Shown one piece after another: positions 21,437 to 33,303 of a stretch of 64,000 nt of DNA. Numbering within the stretch: position 1 is the first letter of the stretch; each line of letters begins with the position of its first letter. This DNA is from Laccaria trichodermophora (taxonomy: Eukaryota > Basidiomycota > Agaricomycetes > Agaricales > Hydnangiaceae), in contig JACTVC010000024.1 in assembly GCA_018417955.1 (NCBI GenBank), positions 558,001 to 622,000 of the forward strand. The letters are read 5' to 3'. Position numbers and translations under genes: made by a program. The notes beneath the pieces are model-generated. The model did no database searches, was not told the DNA's origin, and saw only the letters and a list, made by a program, of their open reading frames with translations.

Positions 21437-24400
21437 TTAATTTCTGCGCCTTTTCCCCGGAGGTGCGGAAGCTTCGCGTGTAGCTGACATCCAACCATAT
21501 GTCAATAAATTTACCTAACAACGCGACTGACTTACCTGATCTTTTCACGGGAAGTAGGTCATCACTAGCTGGCTCAAAGTCTTCGTCCATGTCACCAGTG
21601 ACTTCCATTCCATCTGCCTCTGATTGCCAATCACCCGGTTCGAGCTTGAACGGTGAATTCTTCACAGCCTGAAAATACAATCTGTCTTGGCCAGTCAACC
21701 CCGAAAGATCGACTGCCATGTCACTGTCAGCCAGACGTTGGTGGCAGCGTAAGGAGCATCCTCACATAGACAGCGTACATCAGTCTTCGGATGGCTGAGA
21801 GCCCTGACTTGATAGCTGATTGTTTTTGGCCATGAAAAACTGTCCGCCTCGTTGGCCATGGCCATCTGCTCGCGGAATTCTCGGGGAAACCCCTTGTAGA
21901 AAAGGGCGATTTCCCTCTCAAACTTTTCCTTCGTACAATCCTTTGCTCCACCAATACTTTCCCTCAGAGACATGAGCTTGAGATCCACCAGACACCTCAG
22001 TTGCCGACCCAGATACTTCCACCAGAGATCGCGCACACTGTCGATTGATCTACCGCTGGAATCCAGAAGTTCATATTTGGTAAAGACATGTAGCAACATT
22101 TCTCGGCTGATCTTCCGTGCAGCAATGCACTCCAAACGGTGGAGGGGCGACATTCCTGGATCAGCTGGGCGGGAAGAGTCGGAATTGCCTGTGGACGACG
22201 CAACCTCATAGGTCGATTGATCGACAACATTAAGCAACTCCATGAGAGCGCAAAACGACAAGAGATCCAAAACACCTTCCCACATCGTAACATCCGGAAC
22301 ATGGGCAGCAAAACGGGCTACAAAAAAAGGACTGTAAGAGAGTCAGATCGCGTTTAAGAGAGAACATACCCGAGCCTCTATTTTCGCCAAGAACAATATT
22401 TGAGTGCCAAAAGAACCCCAGCCGTCGGAGAAGAACGCGTGAAGCAGCGTGAGTAGTATTTGTCAGATGCCCCCCCGAAGTAAATGCACGATATAGTGCG
22501 ACAGCCGTTTCCCTGATGGAACCGCTAGAATAGAAGTGTCCCCCGTGGCAGATCGCATGGGACACAGTCAGAACCCAATGAGGAGTATTAGGTGGCATAT
22601 ACCTGTGGAAAGTCATTTTTGTGCTGTTCTCCTCTTGTCGCAAAAGATATAACTCACAGCCGCGTACCAGGAACCAGGAGCATGGCTTCCACAGCAAATA
22701 TATGGGCGTTCGGGCCCTCCATATTATAGTGTTCGACTGAAAAGATATCCGTTCTGGAAAAGGCATCTGGATCACCCAAAGGGCGTGCCACCAGCCACAA
22801 CTTCTCCCCAACCAAAGGTTCGACAAAGGTACCAAAGCCATCTGAATCTATATGCCAATAGTGGATAGCATTTGTGTTGCCGGCCAATCCCCAGCGGACG
22901 TCGCGACTGGGGAAATGGGAGGAGGAAGCGTTGCACCAAGCAGTGTTTTCAGTTGCGATCCAGGCTGCGAGGTCACTGGCAATGCCATCAGGTTTCGCAT
23001 CAGCAACGGCGAGGGGAAAATTGAGGGCATTCAAAGTGCGACCGTCGCGCGAACTTGCGCTTGCTAGCAGATGCCTGAGAGTTCCAAATTTTAATCTGAC
23101 GTTATAATCGCCGTTCTTGGCTGGGATCGATTGATCTGAAAGAAATATCGTTATAGTCGGTGCAGGGAATTTGAATAATAACAAGTGGCCGCACCCTGCA
23201 CGTCAACGGGCACATCAATCCCACCAATTTCACTCATGCCGTCTTCATCAAAAGCAAGACCATCCGTTGGCAGACCAGTAATGACGAGAACCTTTTTTCT
23301 GCGCATTAAGTCCTGTTTTTGACTATGACTCATTTTTTTGAAGTCGTCATGTGTCGATATCCAAAAGATTGAATCGTCCGGTTTTGCTATGTGAAGGGGC
23401 AGGCGCGGTCCTTCAGGAGACACACAGGTATACTGCTGCAAAACAGAATTCCACACTGCGTCAAAGTGACCCAGGTCTGATTTTGCCTACTCAAATTGTC
23501 AGGTAAAATCCATGAGACATGTATGAAAGTGAGATGCTGACATGAAAGGATGGTATGTAACTGGTCGATCTGTCTTCATGTGGACCGTAAAGCAAGTACT
23601 GCTTGGGGCTTTTGTATTTCTGATACGGAGAGTTAGCCCCAAGCCATGAGCGTCCAAAATTAAAGAGCTAAGTACCCGGGTGATCTTGTCAAATTCCAGG
23701 GTTAGCGGGGGTCGAGGCGCCTAGCGATGGTTTATAAAGCTTCGAAGTAAATCAACCAGTTAGCTCACCGCTAGGCGCTCCATTTCAGCTTCATCGATAG
23801 GCCATTCAGAGACTGACCCGATCCCCGTTATGGTAGTAATTTTCCTTTCACTTTTTGTGCGAGTTTTGCGGCCAGGGCGGCCCAAGCTCTTGCCAGCATT
23901 TTTCTTTCCCTTGTCTGATTCAGAGACTGACCCGATCCCCGTTATGGCAGTAGTTTTCCTTTCGCTTTTTGTGGGAGTTTTGCGGCCCAAGCTCTTGCCT
24001 TCATTGTTCTTTGACTTGTCTGCAACTTGGGGGAGGACATCTTCGTCGGAAGATAGGTCAGATAGATCACTTAGATCTCCAGATGTGCCCTCGCTGCGGT
24101 CGTCAGCGCTGCAGCCCAAAGCGCCATTTCCGGCCATCTGAACGCCAGTGCCACAACGTTCTGGTTCATGCTGATCACCATTGGAGCGGCCGCCGCCAGG
24201 GCCGTCGTCCAAAGCACCATCTCCAACCATCTCACCGCCAGTGCCACAACATTCTGCTCCGGGATTGTGATGCTGATAATGATCGGGGGGGGCTTCGGGT
24301 GCTTGATCGCCACCGTGACGGCTGTCGTCCACCGCACCATCTTCAACCATCCGATAACCAGCGCCACAACATCCTGGTTGCGCATTGTGATCACTATGGT

Positions 24401-26122
24401 GGCAGCCTTCGGGTGCTTGATCGCCACGGCTGTCGTCCACCGCTCCATCTTCAACCATCCGATCACCAGCGCCACAACATTCTGGTTCGGGGTTGTGATG
24501 CTGATCACTATTGGGGCGGCCTTCTGGTGCTTGGTCGCCGCGGCTGTCGTCCACCTCACCATCTTCAACCATCCGATCACCAGCGCCACAACATTCTGGT
24601 TCGGGACTGTGATGCTGATCGCTATTGGGACGGCCATCCTCCGTTATCCTCAGTGGCCAAGATGGAGGAAGCTCTTGGATATCGATATCGTCCAATGCCT
24701 CTAGGTATCTCATTTCCTTTCTCTCCGCTAACAGGGCGTCATTACAAAGTAGTAGGAGGGGACTTTTGACACATACCCACATGGAACCATTGACGTTCAC
24801 TTTTTGTAACACCGCCCAGCTTCTCCCATGGAACCTGCGCAAGAAAGGTTACCATAGCGGAATGTCCTGTTTCTTTTCCCTGCGCTACCAAGAAAATAGC
24901 ACGCCAAAGATGTTTTTCGATGCAACGTAAGAGATCTGGTTGCATATTTCCTAAGGCTCTCCACATCTGAGGTTAGAGGTTGCGTTAGCCCAGCTAATGA
25001 CAACGGCCTTACGAAAAGACTTACTAAGAAGATTGAGTATCGGTCGTAGTCGCGACTGCACAACGGCACTCCAGTGATAAGTCCCAAGGGGGACAGGAAA
25101 CCAGCCACGTGAATTGGTAGATTTAAACGATGGAAATCCTTGATAGGTTGCCGAATTACGTCAATGTCCAGAGCCCCCAAACTCTCTAACGGTTTGTGAC
25201 TGAGAGATGCATCCATTAGCAACTTTGAAGGATCCACGCAGTGTGAGAGTAAACATACTCTGCCTTTGTCAGGAAGTCAATTACATTTTCCTTATTACCG
25301 GCATCTGACCAATATCCCTAAACGCCGGCAATTAGTTGGCATTGATTTCAATCATATACATTGCGCCTACCTTCCAAATGGCCCTCAACAATAACCCAGC
25401 TGCCTCGATGTTTGTGATCGAGATCAGTGCTTTTCCGTGTTTCAATTTAGAAGAGATCGATTGCAGCAAGCTGAGGTCAACGTTCACCGCCGAATGACCA
25501 GGGTTGCCTTCTCCACCTAGGGTTAACATTTCCTCTCGAAAACTCTTCAATGCTTCAGTCCAATCTGTCATTTTTCCCCAGCCCTAGAAGGCTGTAAGCA
25601 TACGCCGTTTCGAACTCGTTGCATACAATGAACGACCAACCAAACTTGGCCCGCACCCTAGGACCTTGCGCCTGTTGTATTTGGGAACAAAACGGATTCG
25701 TGGGTCATCTTCAAGGATAATCATGACTTCAAACAATCGATAAATCAAAATGGTTCGAATGAAATAGAACTTGAAAGGTGGATAAAATGGTTGTAGAATC
25801 GGAGTTGTCGTAACCTTTCGACGGGGTACTTGATCCTCATTGAGTCTTATAGTCTTTCGGAATGAATGGATATTATCCGCGTTTTGCCTGGTCGATATAT
25901 CTCGTTCAATTCTGGCCAAAACTGAGAGAAACTCCTAGGTGATAAGTTATTTCCAAGTCAGCAATGCATGTCCGAGAACGAGTGATGATGGTGAGATACC
26001 CTATTTGGATGGTCTGCAGACAACGACGACCGCAAATCTGAGGAAAGGACGATTTCGTCTACTTGCCAAGGACACGTGGATATGATTGCTGAATTTCTTC
26101 TGAAGGGCTCAGTACCTGACAT
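21437..26122 (-). CDS. JmjC-domain protein with internal minisatellite
   Basis: Multi-exon minus-strand gene, open across every predicted 50-90 base intron. An ATG at 26,122 lies in frame, but the frame stays open to about 26,205, so the start is uncertain; stop TAA at 21,437-21,439. Order: an N-terminal region of unknown fold (26.1-24.8 kb); a low-complexity part made of about five 36-38 residue repeats (DQHHNPEPECCGAGDRMVED type); a Lys-rich double repeat (TKSERK..ITGIGSVSE); then a JmjC-like domain at 23.45-22.4 kb with HIDSDGFGTF (metal-binding HxD), EKLWLVARP, LVPGTRL, and after a splice YMPPNTPHWVLTV supplying the distal His, followed by CHGGHFYS. It ends in a basic PGKRRRN tail. JmjC proteins are Fe(II)/2-oxoglutarate oxygenases, often histone or protein demethylases; substrate unknown. 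Its 3' end lies 50 bases from the inner left arm. Confidence 0.75.
24200..24645 (-). repeat. coding minisatellite in the JmjC gene
   Basis: Four to five direct repeats of about 108-117 bases in frame with the host gene, each encoding Cys-Cys-Gly-Ala/Thr-Gly followed by MVEDGAVDD. Because unit length is close to a multiple of three, long open frames also appear on the + strand (23,969-24,769) and in another minus frame; these are artefacts. Confidence 0.8.
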
Positions 26123-26209
26123 TCTGGGTGGCTTCACGAACACTTGATCTAGCCTGGATGGACTGGTGGCAAGCGAATATGCGAAATTCAGTGCCGTGTT
26201 AGTGGGTTC

Positions 26210-26771
26210 GAAATTCTAGGATATGTCATTTTGGTAATGGTATGAGCCGGCGCCGATCTAGATCTTGTGGGTCCGTAAATATATGGGGATCCGCATGGAA
26301 CAAGCAAAGGTCCCACGCGTACGGCATGTACATGTTGGTCCCTGTTGGCCTGCTAGCGCTGTGGACGCAACCTCATCAGACTGTCGCCAAACCCAAAGCA
26401 AACACCCACGAAGGGATCCAGCAATACCAGCAAAATACCAGACTGCCTATCTCGCGGTGCTGAAGCCTCAGCGTCGAAACCAGGCGAGTTTCAAGCACTT
26501 AAGTGGGCTTGAGCCACGGCAGTGACTCGGGGACATTGGCGCGTTAAAACCAAAGCCCCTTTAGTTTTGCTCTTTCCTTACGCAGCCTTACGCACCCATT
26601 GGATATATAATGTTATGTTTTTTTCTACGCTTCTGAGATTTATGTAGTGTATGCGCCCACGGCCAGCAGGTACAGGCAGTGGCACATTCGCATACTACTG
26701 TTCCAATAAATACTGCTATTTAAATTTGTGACCCAGTGAAGGAAAGTAAGTATACGGACTCGAAAGTGAAA
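26210..26771. other. intergenic interval
   Basis: Separates the JmjC gene from the tnp2-type gene; both are transcribed in the minus direction. No gene recognised; a + frame at 26,242-26,463 lacks features. Confidence 0.3.
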
Positions 26772-29700
26772 CTAGGGCTGATCCACGGGAGCAGTACTAG
26801 TCTGTTCATCATTGCTGAAATTCGTTCCCCCGGCATGAATATCTTCAGATAGTTTGAAGGACAACATGAGCTGCGTACAGTCAGTAATGCAGATACCAGG
26901 TGCGGTATCGGACGTACCCGATCGATTGGTAGGGCATGGATAAGGTGTTTCTGCCCATCGCTGCGCAGATTTGTCATGGCAAAGTGTGATACAACCTGTT
27001 CGAGCATGATAAGGTGGAGTAGTCTTGGCACCTTCTCACATAGATACCCCCCCGCGAAACCGAACCTGACATACGGGTCGATGCTAGGATCGATCCTCTG
27101 GTGCTCTCGAACAACCAAGTAGAATGTTTTGATTCCTTGATAGACATGCTGGAAGATTTTCTCGATCCTTCCCGTCTTGTGGAGGTCATGAGCGTGCGGT
27201 GAGACACTGCTACTCCCCCTAAAAATGATTGCACTATCACGGAATGATGGAGATGCGCATGTTCCATATGACACGCCGCGTCTTGCAATGCGATTTAAAG
27301 AGAAAGCCTCAGCATGGGGACGGACTGCATTGCCGTTCAACGGATCACTTCCTAAGATGCCACATAGAAGCTGGTATGGTTCCCCATTGAGCGTGAAAGG
27401 CGCTAGACTTGAGTCTGCGTAATCAGGTAGCGTAGGATCCAGCATGCTTGCAAGGCGGAAGCCACGGATGTCTTCCTGCTCAATTGCCTTTATGCTTTTT
27501 ACCAGCTCCATGACATTTTGGCGTACCGCTTCGTCATCGGCAAGAATCGCACGAAGATTAGCTGTTCGGGATGATACCTTCATGAATGTTGTTTCCAGAT
27601 CGCCTGTAGAGAGAGGGGGGGGGGGTCATGATCAGCGACAGGTACTGATCAATATGGAGTGAATATGCACCCAATTTTTTATTAGTGTTCAGTTGCTGCA
27701 AAAAATAGATATATCGTTCATAGAAGGGCGCGCTGTGTGAATGGACAGGTCCAAACAGGTCCATAATGTCGCCAAGGTGAAGCGCCGCGTGAACAGTAGG
27801 CTTGATTGAGACATCTGGGAAAAGGGTCGGGAGTGCGCTTGCATAGCGAGAAATATGAAAATTATAGGCCCGAACTTGATTTTTGGAAGAAACACGCATG
27901 TTGGCAATGCGTACCGCAGTAGCCAGGTCCATGAAATTTTGCAGGAGTTCTGCTTTGCGGCCAGTTTCGTCCTTCCACAGTCGGATTAAGGTGATGGGTA
28001 AATGAACCGTGCAAATCACCCGCCAGTTGTCTGCGGTAAGCTTCCCCCGTTTGGCAGTGCCCCAGTTGCGAGGCACCAAACCGACCCATGACGGAAGCTG
28101 TGTGAACGCCATATCTTCCCAGACGGCCTCCATGACATCGCTACCCAAGACAGCTCGAGAACCAACTTCAGGTTGGGTGGACGAAAGTTTGGCGGTATTT
28201 TCCGGGTTATTATCTATCTGGAAATAAGTTAAAGAGTGGGCTTCGTCAATGAGATAGAAGTATAGCTTACGGCGGATATGACGGCCTGGAACAACTGAGA
28301 TTTAGCTGTGTTTCTTTTCTTTAGATTGACGTGGCCGTGATCAATTCCCAAAAGCTCGCATAAGTAAATCAAAACAGGATTATTCGCATAGGTGTACGCT
28401 TTTTTCCTTGATCCTTCAAGATCATCCTTATCGATGAGATGACGAATTACTCATGCGACACGCTTCGGGTCGACATCATCTGCAGCGACTCCAGTATCAA
28501 CGGTCTCTGGCTCCTCATCGAGAAAATTTTCTTCGCCGCGGGGAGAGTGGGGGCCAGCGGATTCCTGATCACTTTCACCAGTTTGTTCGATGTTCTCTGC
28601 TTCCGTTGAACTCCTCGGGCCGTTCGCTACTGTTACTCCCTCATCGTTAGCTTCCGTCGTGCTCCCATCCATAGTCAGTGCCGAGGATAGAAATGCAAGT
28701 AATTCAGGATTTGATCCCTGTCGCTGAATTGAACATTAATATTGCTATCGACCTCAATTTCCAAAAGACATACCCAATGATGTATGTTTTTAGCAAGCAC
28801 CCATCTCGTTCCAACTACCTTTGTATGACCAGGGCCCTTGACGTCGTGCTCCACGCAAAATGTGTAAAGAACTTTGCGATTGAAATCCAGGAGCTTGTAG
28901 AGAAGTTTCGGATGGTTTTCTTGCACTAGCTTTTGGCACTTGTCCAGAGCCTTGATGTCGTTTTTCGAAGATACCAACGGATCTTTCGAAACCCAGGGTC
29001 CTGATACCGTTCCGTCCCCCCCTTTTGTATCTGGGTCAATCTGAAAGTTGAGCCGGAGGTGATTTTGAATAAGGTTGAGATCAAGAGCATGCATAGAGTC
29101 AATTATTGCATACAGCGTCGGATCCCAATACGGGAGATCAAAGAGAGCGGACCAACGCAAGCCTGTGGCCTCGAATATGGCCTCCTGGTGCTTTTCGCAC
29201 GAGGCTTTTTTCCATAGCTTTGCAAAAAATCGAATGTGGTCCGAGTTTTTTGTCGGCCACTCGGCCCGATCAAAGACCTCGATGTCGTCAAAGTCAAGGT
29301 CACAAAAGGTGCAGAAGTAATGAGCCGTCGTTGAGCCAGGAAGACCCATGACCTGACGAAGAGCCAGCATATCTGCGATGACAGGCACGAGCATAGCCTT
29401 ATATAATCTGCCAAATTTATACTTGAAGGTTCGAGAGAAAAAAACGCCTGGATCCCAAAATTCAAGCATGTCGTTCACAACCAACTGGACATATGGGTTG
29501 ATTTTCTCATTCGATGGTTTTTCAGGACCCTCTATCACCCCTGCAAAAAAAATGTTTTCCTGAAGGTACCGCAGGTGTTCGGGAAAATTGAGACAGACGA
29601 GCCAAATTCCAGTAGAAGAGATAGTTTGTTTGGCCGTCTTGCTCCCTAATGGATGGAAGGCATCGGTCGCAAAGCTGAAGACTAAACGCCCTTCTCCAGG

Positions 29701-31013
29701 TGCACCGGGCAAAAACGGTTGACCAGTTGAATCTTTCAAGTTTTGAAAGACCCGGGAAAGCCAGATATCATCGATGGGAGCATCGGGATCCGTGATGGGC
29801 CCCCGAGGTGCACTTTCAAAAGTATCTTCAATTCCCTTGCGAGATAGGAGATGGCCCACCCAAGATTTCAAATCTTGGTGAAGATAACGCCTACAGGGCT
29901 TGAGAATTGTCAACTCCGGCCCCAAACGATGACTCATCCAGAGGGCTGCTCCACATGCAGAGCTCGATGGAGTTTTCGTGAATGTGCAATGGGAGACGGA
30001 GGGATGGGCGGGGTCTGAGGGATTATCCCCAGGGTTATAGGGATAAAGAGAATGACACGAGGGACAAGAGAGGAAGGAGCGGGTAACGCCGTCTAGCCGA
30101 AACTCGGATGAAGCTGAGCGGGGATCCTTAGGAATCTGCTTCACTATATCTGGCGAGGTTCCAGCCAATTTGAGTGTATCTTGAATGCCGGCAAGTAGTG
30201 GGCGAAGCGCTCTGCGAGGAGTACGGTAGATGTACTGCATGACAAGGGAGACGAGCGATACCGCTTTTACGATGGGATTCTGAGGGCCGCGTTTATGGAA
30301 ATGGATTTCTGGAGAAAATATGGGACACATCAGTCCGAGCTAGTGATGTAAATGTACTGGAATATACCAGTATTCACGAGGACTGCGTCGAGGGAATGGG
30401 TATGCCTTTGTTGCGCCCACTGTAGCTCTTTTTGTCGATCCATCTGTTGCAGCTCCTCGCGGATATGGTCCATGAGAGCACGACCATCAGATCTGAGCTC
30501 CATACGAGCTAGCACAGTGAGAAGCTCACAGAGCCGATTCTCATTGTCGAGATAAGGGGAATTGACTGGCAGGTTAAGGAGGGCATGCGTGCCCCAGTTT
30601 GGCCTCGAGAGCTGGGCCTCTGTTGGCGGTACATATTCCCCGTGTTGCATGGGATCATTGACGAACTTGAAAGGTGTGTCAGGATTTGAAACGGGGAGCT
30701 CAGATCTCCAGATGACTTCTTCCTTGACAATCTTTATCCACTCCGACAAGCTAAGATCGGCCACGACTTGGTTTTGCGTCGGCGGCAAGCCGGACACCGA
30801 GGAGCTAGTTACAGAGATGTGGGAGCGTCGACGACCGTTGCGCGTCCATAGGAGGCGATTGTCATCCTCTTTGTGGTTGTCCCGCGTTTGACGAGAGACA
30901 CGATGCCCCACTCCTTCATAGAGACCGGTGGACGTATTGTAAACCGTACAGTGCGACTTACACCTGCATATGACGACTTTGGAACGTTTGGATGATCCAG
31001 CACTGTGCTGCAT
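26772..31013 (-). CDS. tnp2/CACTA-type transposase, probably disrupted
   Basis: A minus-strand gene of the basidiomycete tnp2-like (Transposase_21-related) class. Exon 1 (31,013 to about 30,390) starts MQHSAGSSKRSKVVICRCKSHC. The main exon (about 30,330-28,675) has the family's Cys motif CPSCHSLYPYNP, LLSRKGIEDT, an FSFATDAFHPLG segment with a conserved Asp, GSTTAHYFCTFCDLD and DSMHALDLNLIQNHLR. The C-terminal part (28,148-27,558, then after an intron 27,583-26,772) carries RNWGTAKRGKLTADNWR, VHLPITLIRLW and LNTNKKLG. A TGA at 28,675 with a change of frame, and a second TGA near 28,451 just before a VIRHLIDKDDLEG segment, interrupt it; unless unusual introns remove them it is inactive. It lies in line with the JmjC and TET/JBP-like genes. 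Confidence 0.75.
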
Positions 31014-31256
31014 TGGAGGTTTTCAGAGTGGGCTAGGTTGTGCTGAGATCTAGAGGCTGTAAACACGGGCCGGTGATGATGTATCATGATCAAGCACCTC
31101 ACGTAACGGCCTTCTTAATTCAATACGTCCAAATAGAAAAATCCATACCTCAGCTTTTGATGATGACCGGTACCATGGCCAGTCTTCTGTTCAAAATTTC
31201 GCCACATCTCTACGGTCGCTTCAGTTGAGGACGCGTGGACATTGTTCGAAACTAAA

Positions 31257-33223
31257 CTACTGGACATGAGCTAGTTCGTCAATTGTAGAAAACATGTCTA
31301 AACCCTTCTTCATCAATTCCGACTTTCTCTTCAACTCCTGCTCCCGGCCCTTCGTCGTCAATGACTCAAGATACTCGTCTTCTTTTTGGAAGCCATGTTC
31401 AACCCATCTAAATAGTGAACCAGCAGTGTACTGCGTAAAGGAATACCTGCGCTCGTCTGGCCCAATGGGTACATTTTGGTGATCCACGGATGCCGAAGGA
31501 ATCAAAATGCTTGATGCTGGTGGAAACTGAATGATGAGGCCGAGCTGCCAGAAGATAATGTGGCCCCCGAGCTGTGGGTTGTAGTTCCCAAGCGCCGTTA
31601 TGCCGCACCAACCATGCCAAAGGTTTGCAAAGTCTTTGTGCTTGAAGCAGACGGTTTTTGGGCCGAAGTTGAAGGTGGCTGCAGCCCATACGCCGTTAAC
31701 AAAATTGAGGAACAGGTTCGGGTCATGCTTGAGTAACTTGTTGAGGGCTTCCACGTAATAGGCATGAAGTTTTGGGGCCCACGTCCCGAAGGCTCCTAGT
31801 GAGGCCAATGAAGCTCAGATCGGTTTGAACGCCGAAGGGTGCAACTTACCGGTCACAAACCCAGAAAATCGAACGAACGCCTCATTGGCAAGCAGTTGCT
31901 GGAGAATTAGCGTGTTATGCAAAGAGTGGCAGAGGTTCCCAGGCCGAGTTTGCCCGCCGCCGTGAGATATACCGACACCGAGAGCAGGAAATCGACCACG
32001 GCGGTGTACCTTCTCTTTGGAGCCAAAGGTGAGTCTTGATCTAGCATCTTCCAGGGCTTGGCAGGCTAAGTCATTTAGTCGCTGCCACTCCTGAGAAACC
32101 CCCGAGCAACCAACGTCATTGTCGGGGCGACCAACCAGAACAGCAATCACGCGACGCTTCCGATCGATGATTGGGAAAGTGGTCCTAACACGAAAGTCAG
32201 GGGCTGACGGAGGAGCGCATCGGGCCATACCTTCCGTCCCATTGCTTGAGCTCGAGCCCAAAGGAAGACTTTGGCTCAATGAGGATCTGGAGTGGGAGTA
32301 TCCTTCGGCCACCCCTCCCAGACCCCCTGGAGCCTACATAGCCCGTGGATGCAGCGAGGAGTCGGTTTTCGCCGTCCACACCTAAGGGAAGGGCTGAAGA
32401 TGGTTGAACGTGTTTGCGGCGGGTGGATGCCCGTGGCTCGTATATGGTGACCTCATTATTTAAATTCTTGTGGTCTTTCTCCTCCTTGCGCCTCTTCCGC
32501 CGGTTGCCATGGCTCTGACGCTTGGCGTGGTTTGACTTGGTCGGACGGACGGGGCCTGAGCCTGGCTGGTCCATTGAGGAGATGAAGTCTGTGGGAGTCA
32601 CTTCCTGTGCGAGGAGAGTAGGAGAAGGCGGCGCCGATGCTTCCGGGCTTGTGAGAGGTGAGCTTGAGCCAAATGGGTCGCCCCCATTGCACACGTCTTG
32701 AAAGGTTTGTAAGACAAGGCTATCGAAGTCGAGATCACGATTCCCTGGTAGAATGTAAAGCGTGTTTCTATATGGGAATGGGAGTATGTTAGCCTCATAT
32801 TTATAGCTGCCGCCGCTCAAGGGGCTTCGCGCCGGGCACCATCTATTGGCATTGAATGATGCCCCGAAATAATCAATCCCGCAGATGTGACTCTCACAAG
32901 GTTGGACTTCAAACACGTATTCCCGGGCTCGAGTATTCGCGCTGAAGGCAAAACCTTGCAGGATACAAAAGCGGATTCGAACTCGCCGTACGTGGGCATG
33001 AATTGAGGAATGGGGGGGAAATTACGTACTTTTGGAGGTTTTCAGGCGCGTCCATTCCGCATAACCGGTCGCGCAAATTCGAAAGGGTGGGCTTAATGGA
33101 CCATGTCTTCGGGGAATATGGTGAGGCAATGGCTGTTGAAATTTTGCAAAAATTTTGACGCGCTTCTGTAGGGTGACGGTCACAGTTCTCACGTGACACT
33201 GCATGATCGTCCACATGACTCAT
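31257..33223 (-). CDS. TET/JBP-like 2-oxoglutarate Fe(II) DNA oxygenase
   Basis: Four exons (33,223-33,030; 32,941-32,231; 32,184-31,850; 31,795-31,257) sum to 1,779 bases, giving 592 residues with no stop. The first part is variable with a basic RKRRKEEKDHK stretch. The catalytic half shows FPIIDRKRRVIAVLVG, GVGISHGGGQTRPGN, FGTWAPKLHAYY, then FKHKD (HxD for iron), GWCGITALG, GGHIIFWQLGL, FPPASSILIPSA, DHQNVPI (distal His) and RRYSFTQY (Arg expected to hold 2-oxoglutarate). This motif order matches the fungal TET/JBP family, reported to be expanded in basidiomycetes and often linked to transposons; members oxidise 5-methylcytosine or related thymine/adenine bases. All key residues are present, so activity is plausible. 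Target base is unknown. The basic segment could bind DNA. Confidence 0.8.
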
Positions 33224-33303
33224 GAGCAGACTCAGCAGAGTCAAGTACTATTGTGACTTTGATTCGATGCTAGAATGAAACGTGTATATATGCTGCTAGC
33301 TAC

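Noticed and set aside
23969..24769. 266-codon + strand frame and 188-codon minus frame (24,071-24,637)
   Set aside because: Both lie on the coding minisatellite of the JmjC gene, whose unit length keeps several frames open. Only the 360-codon minus frame joins to exons with JmjC motifs.
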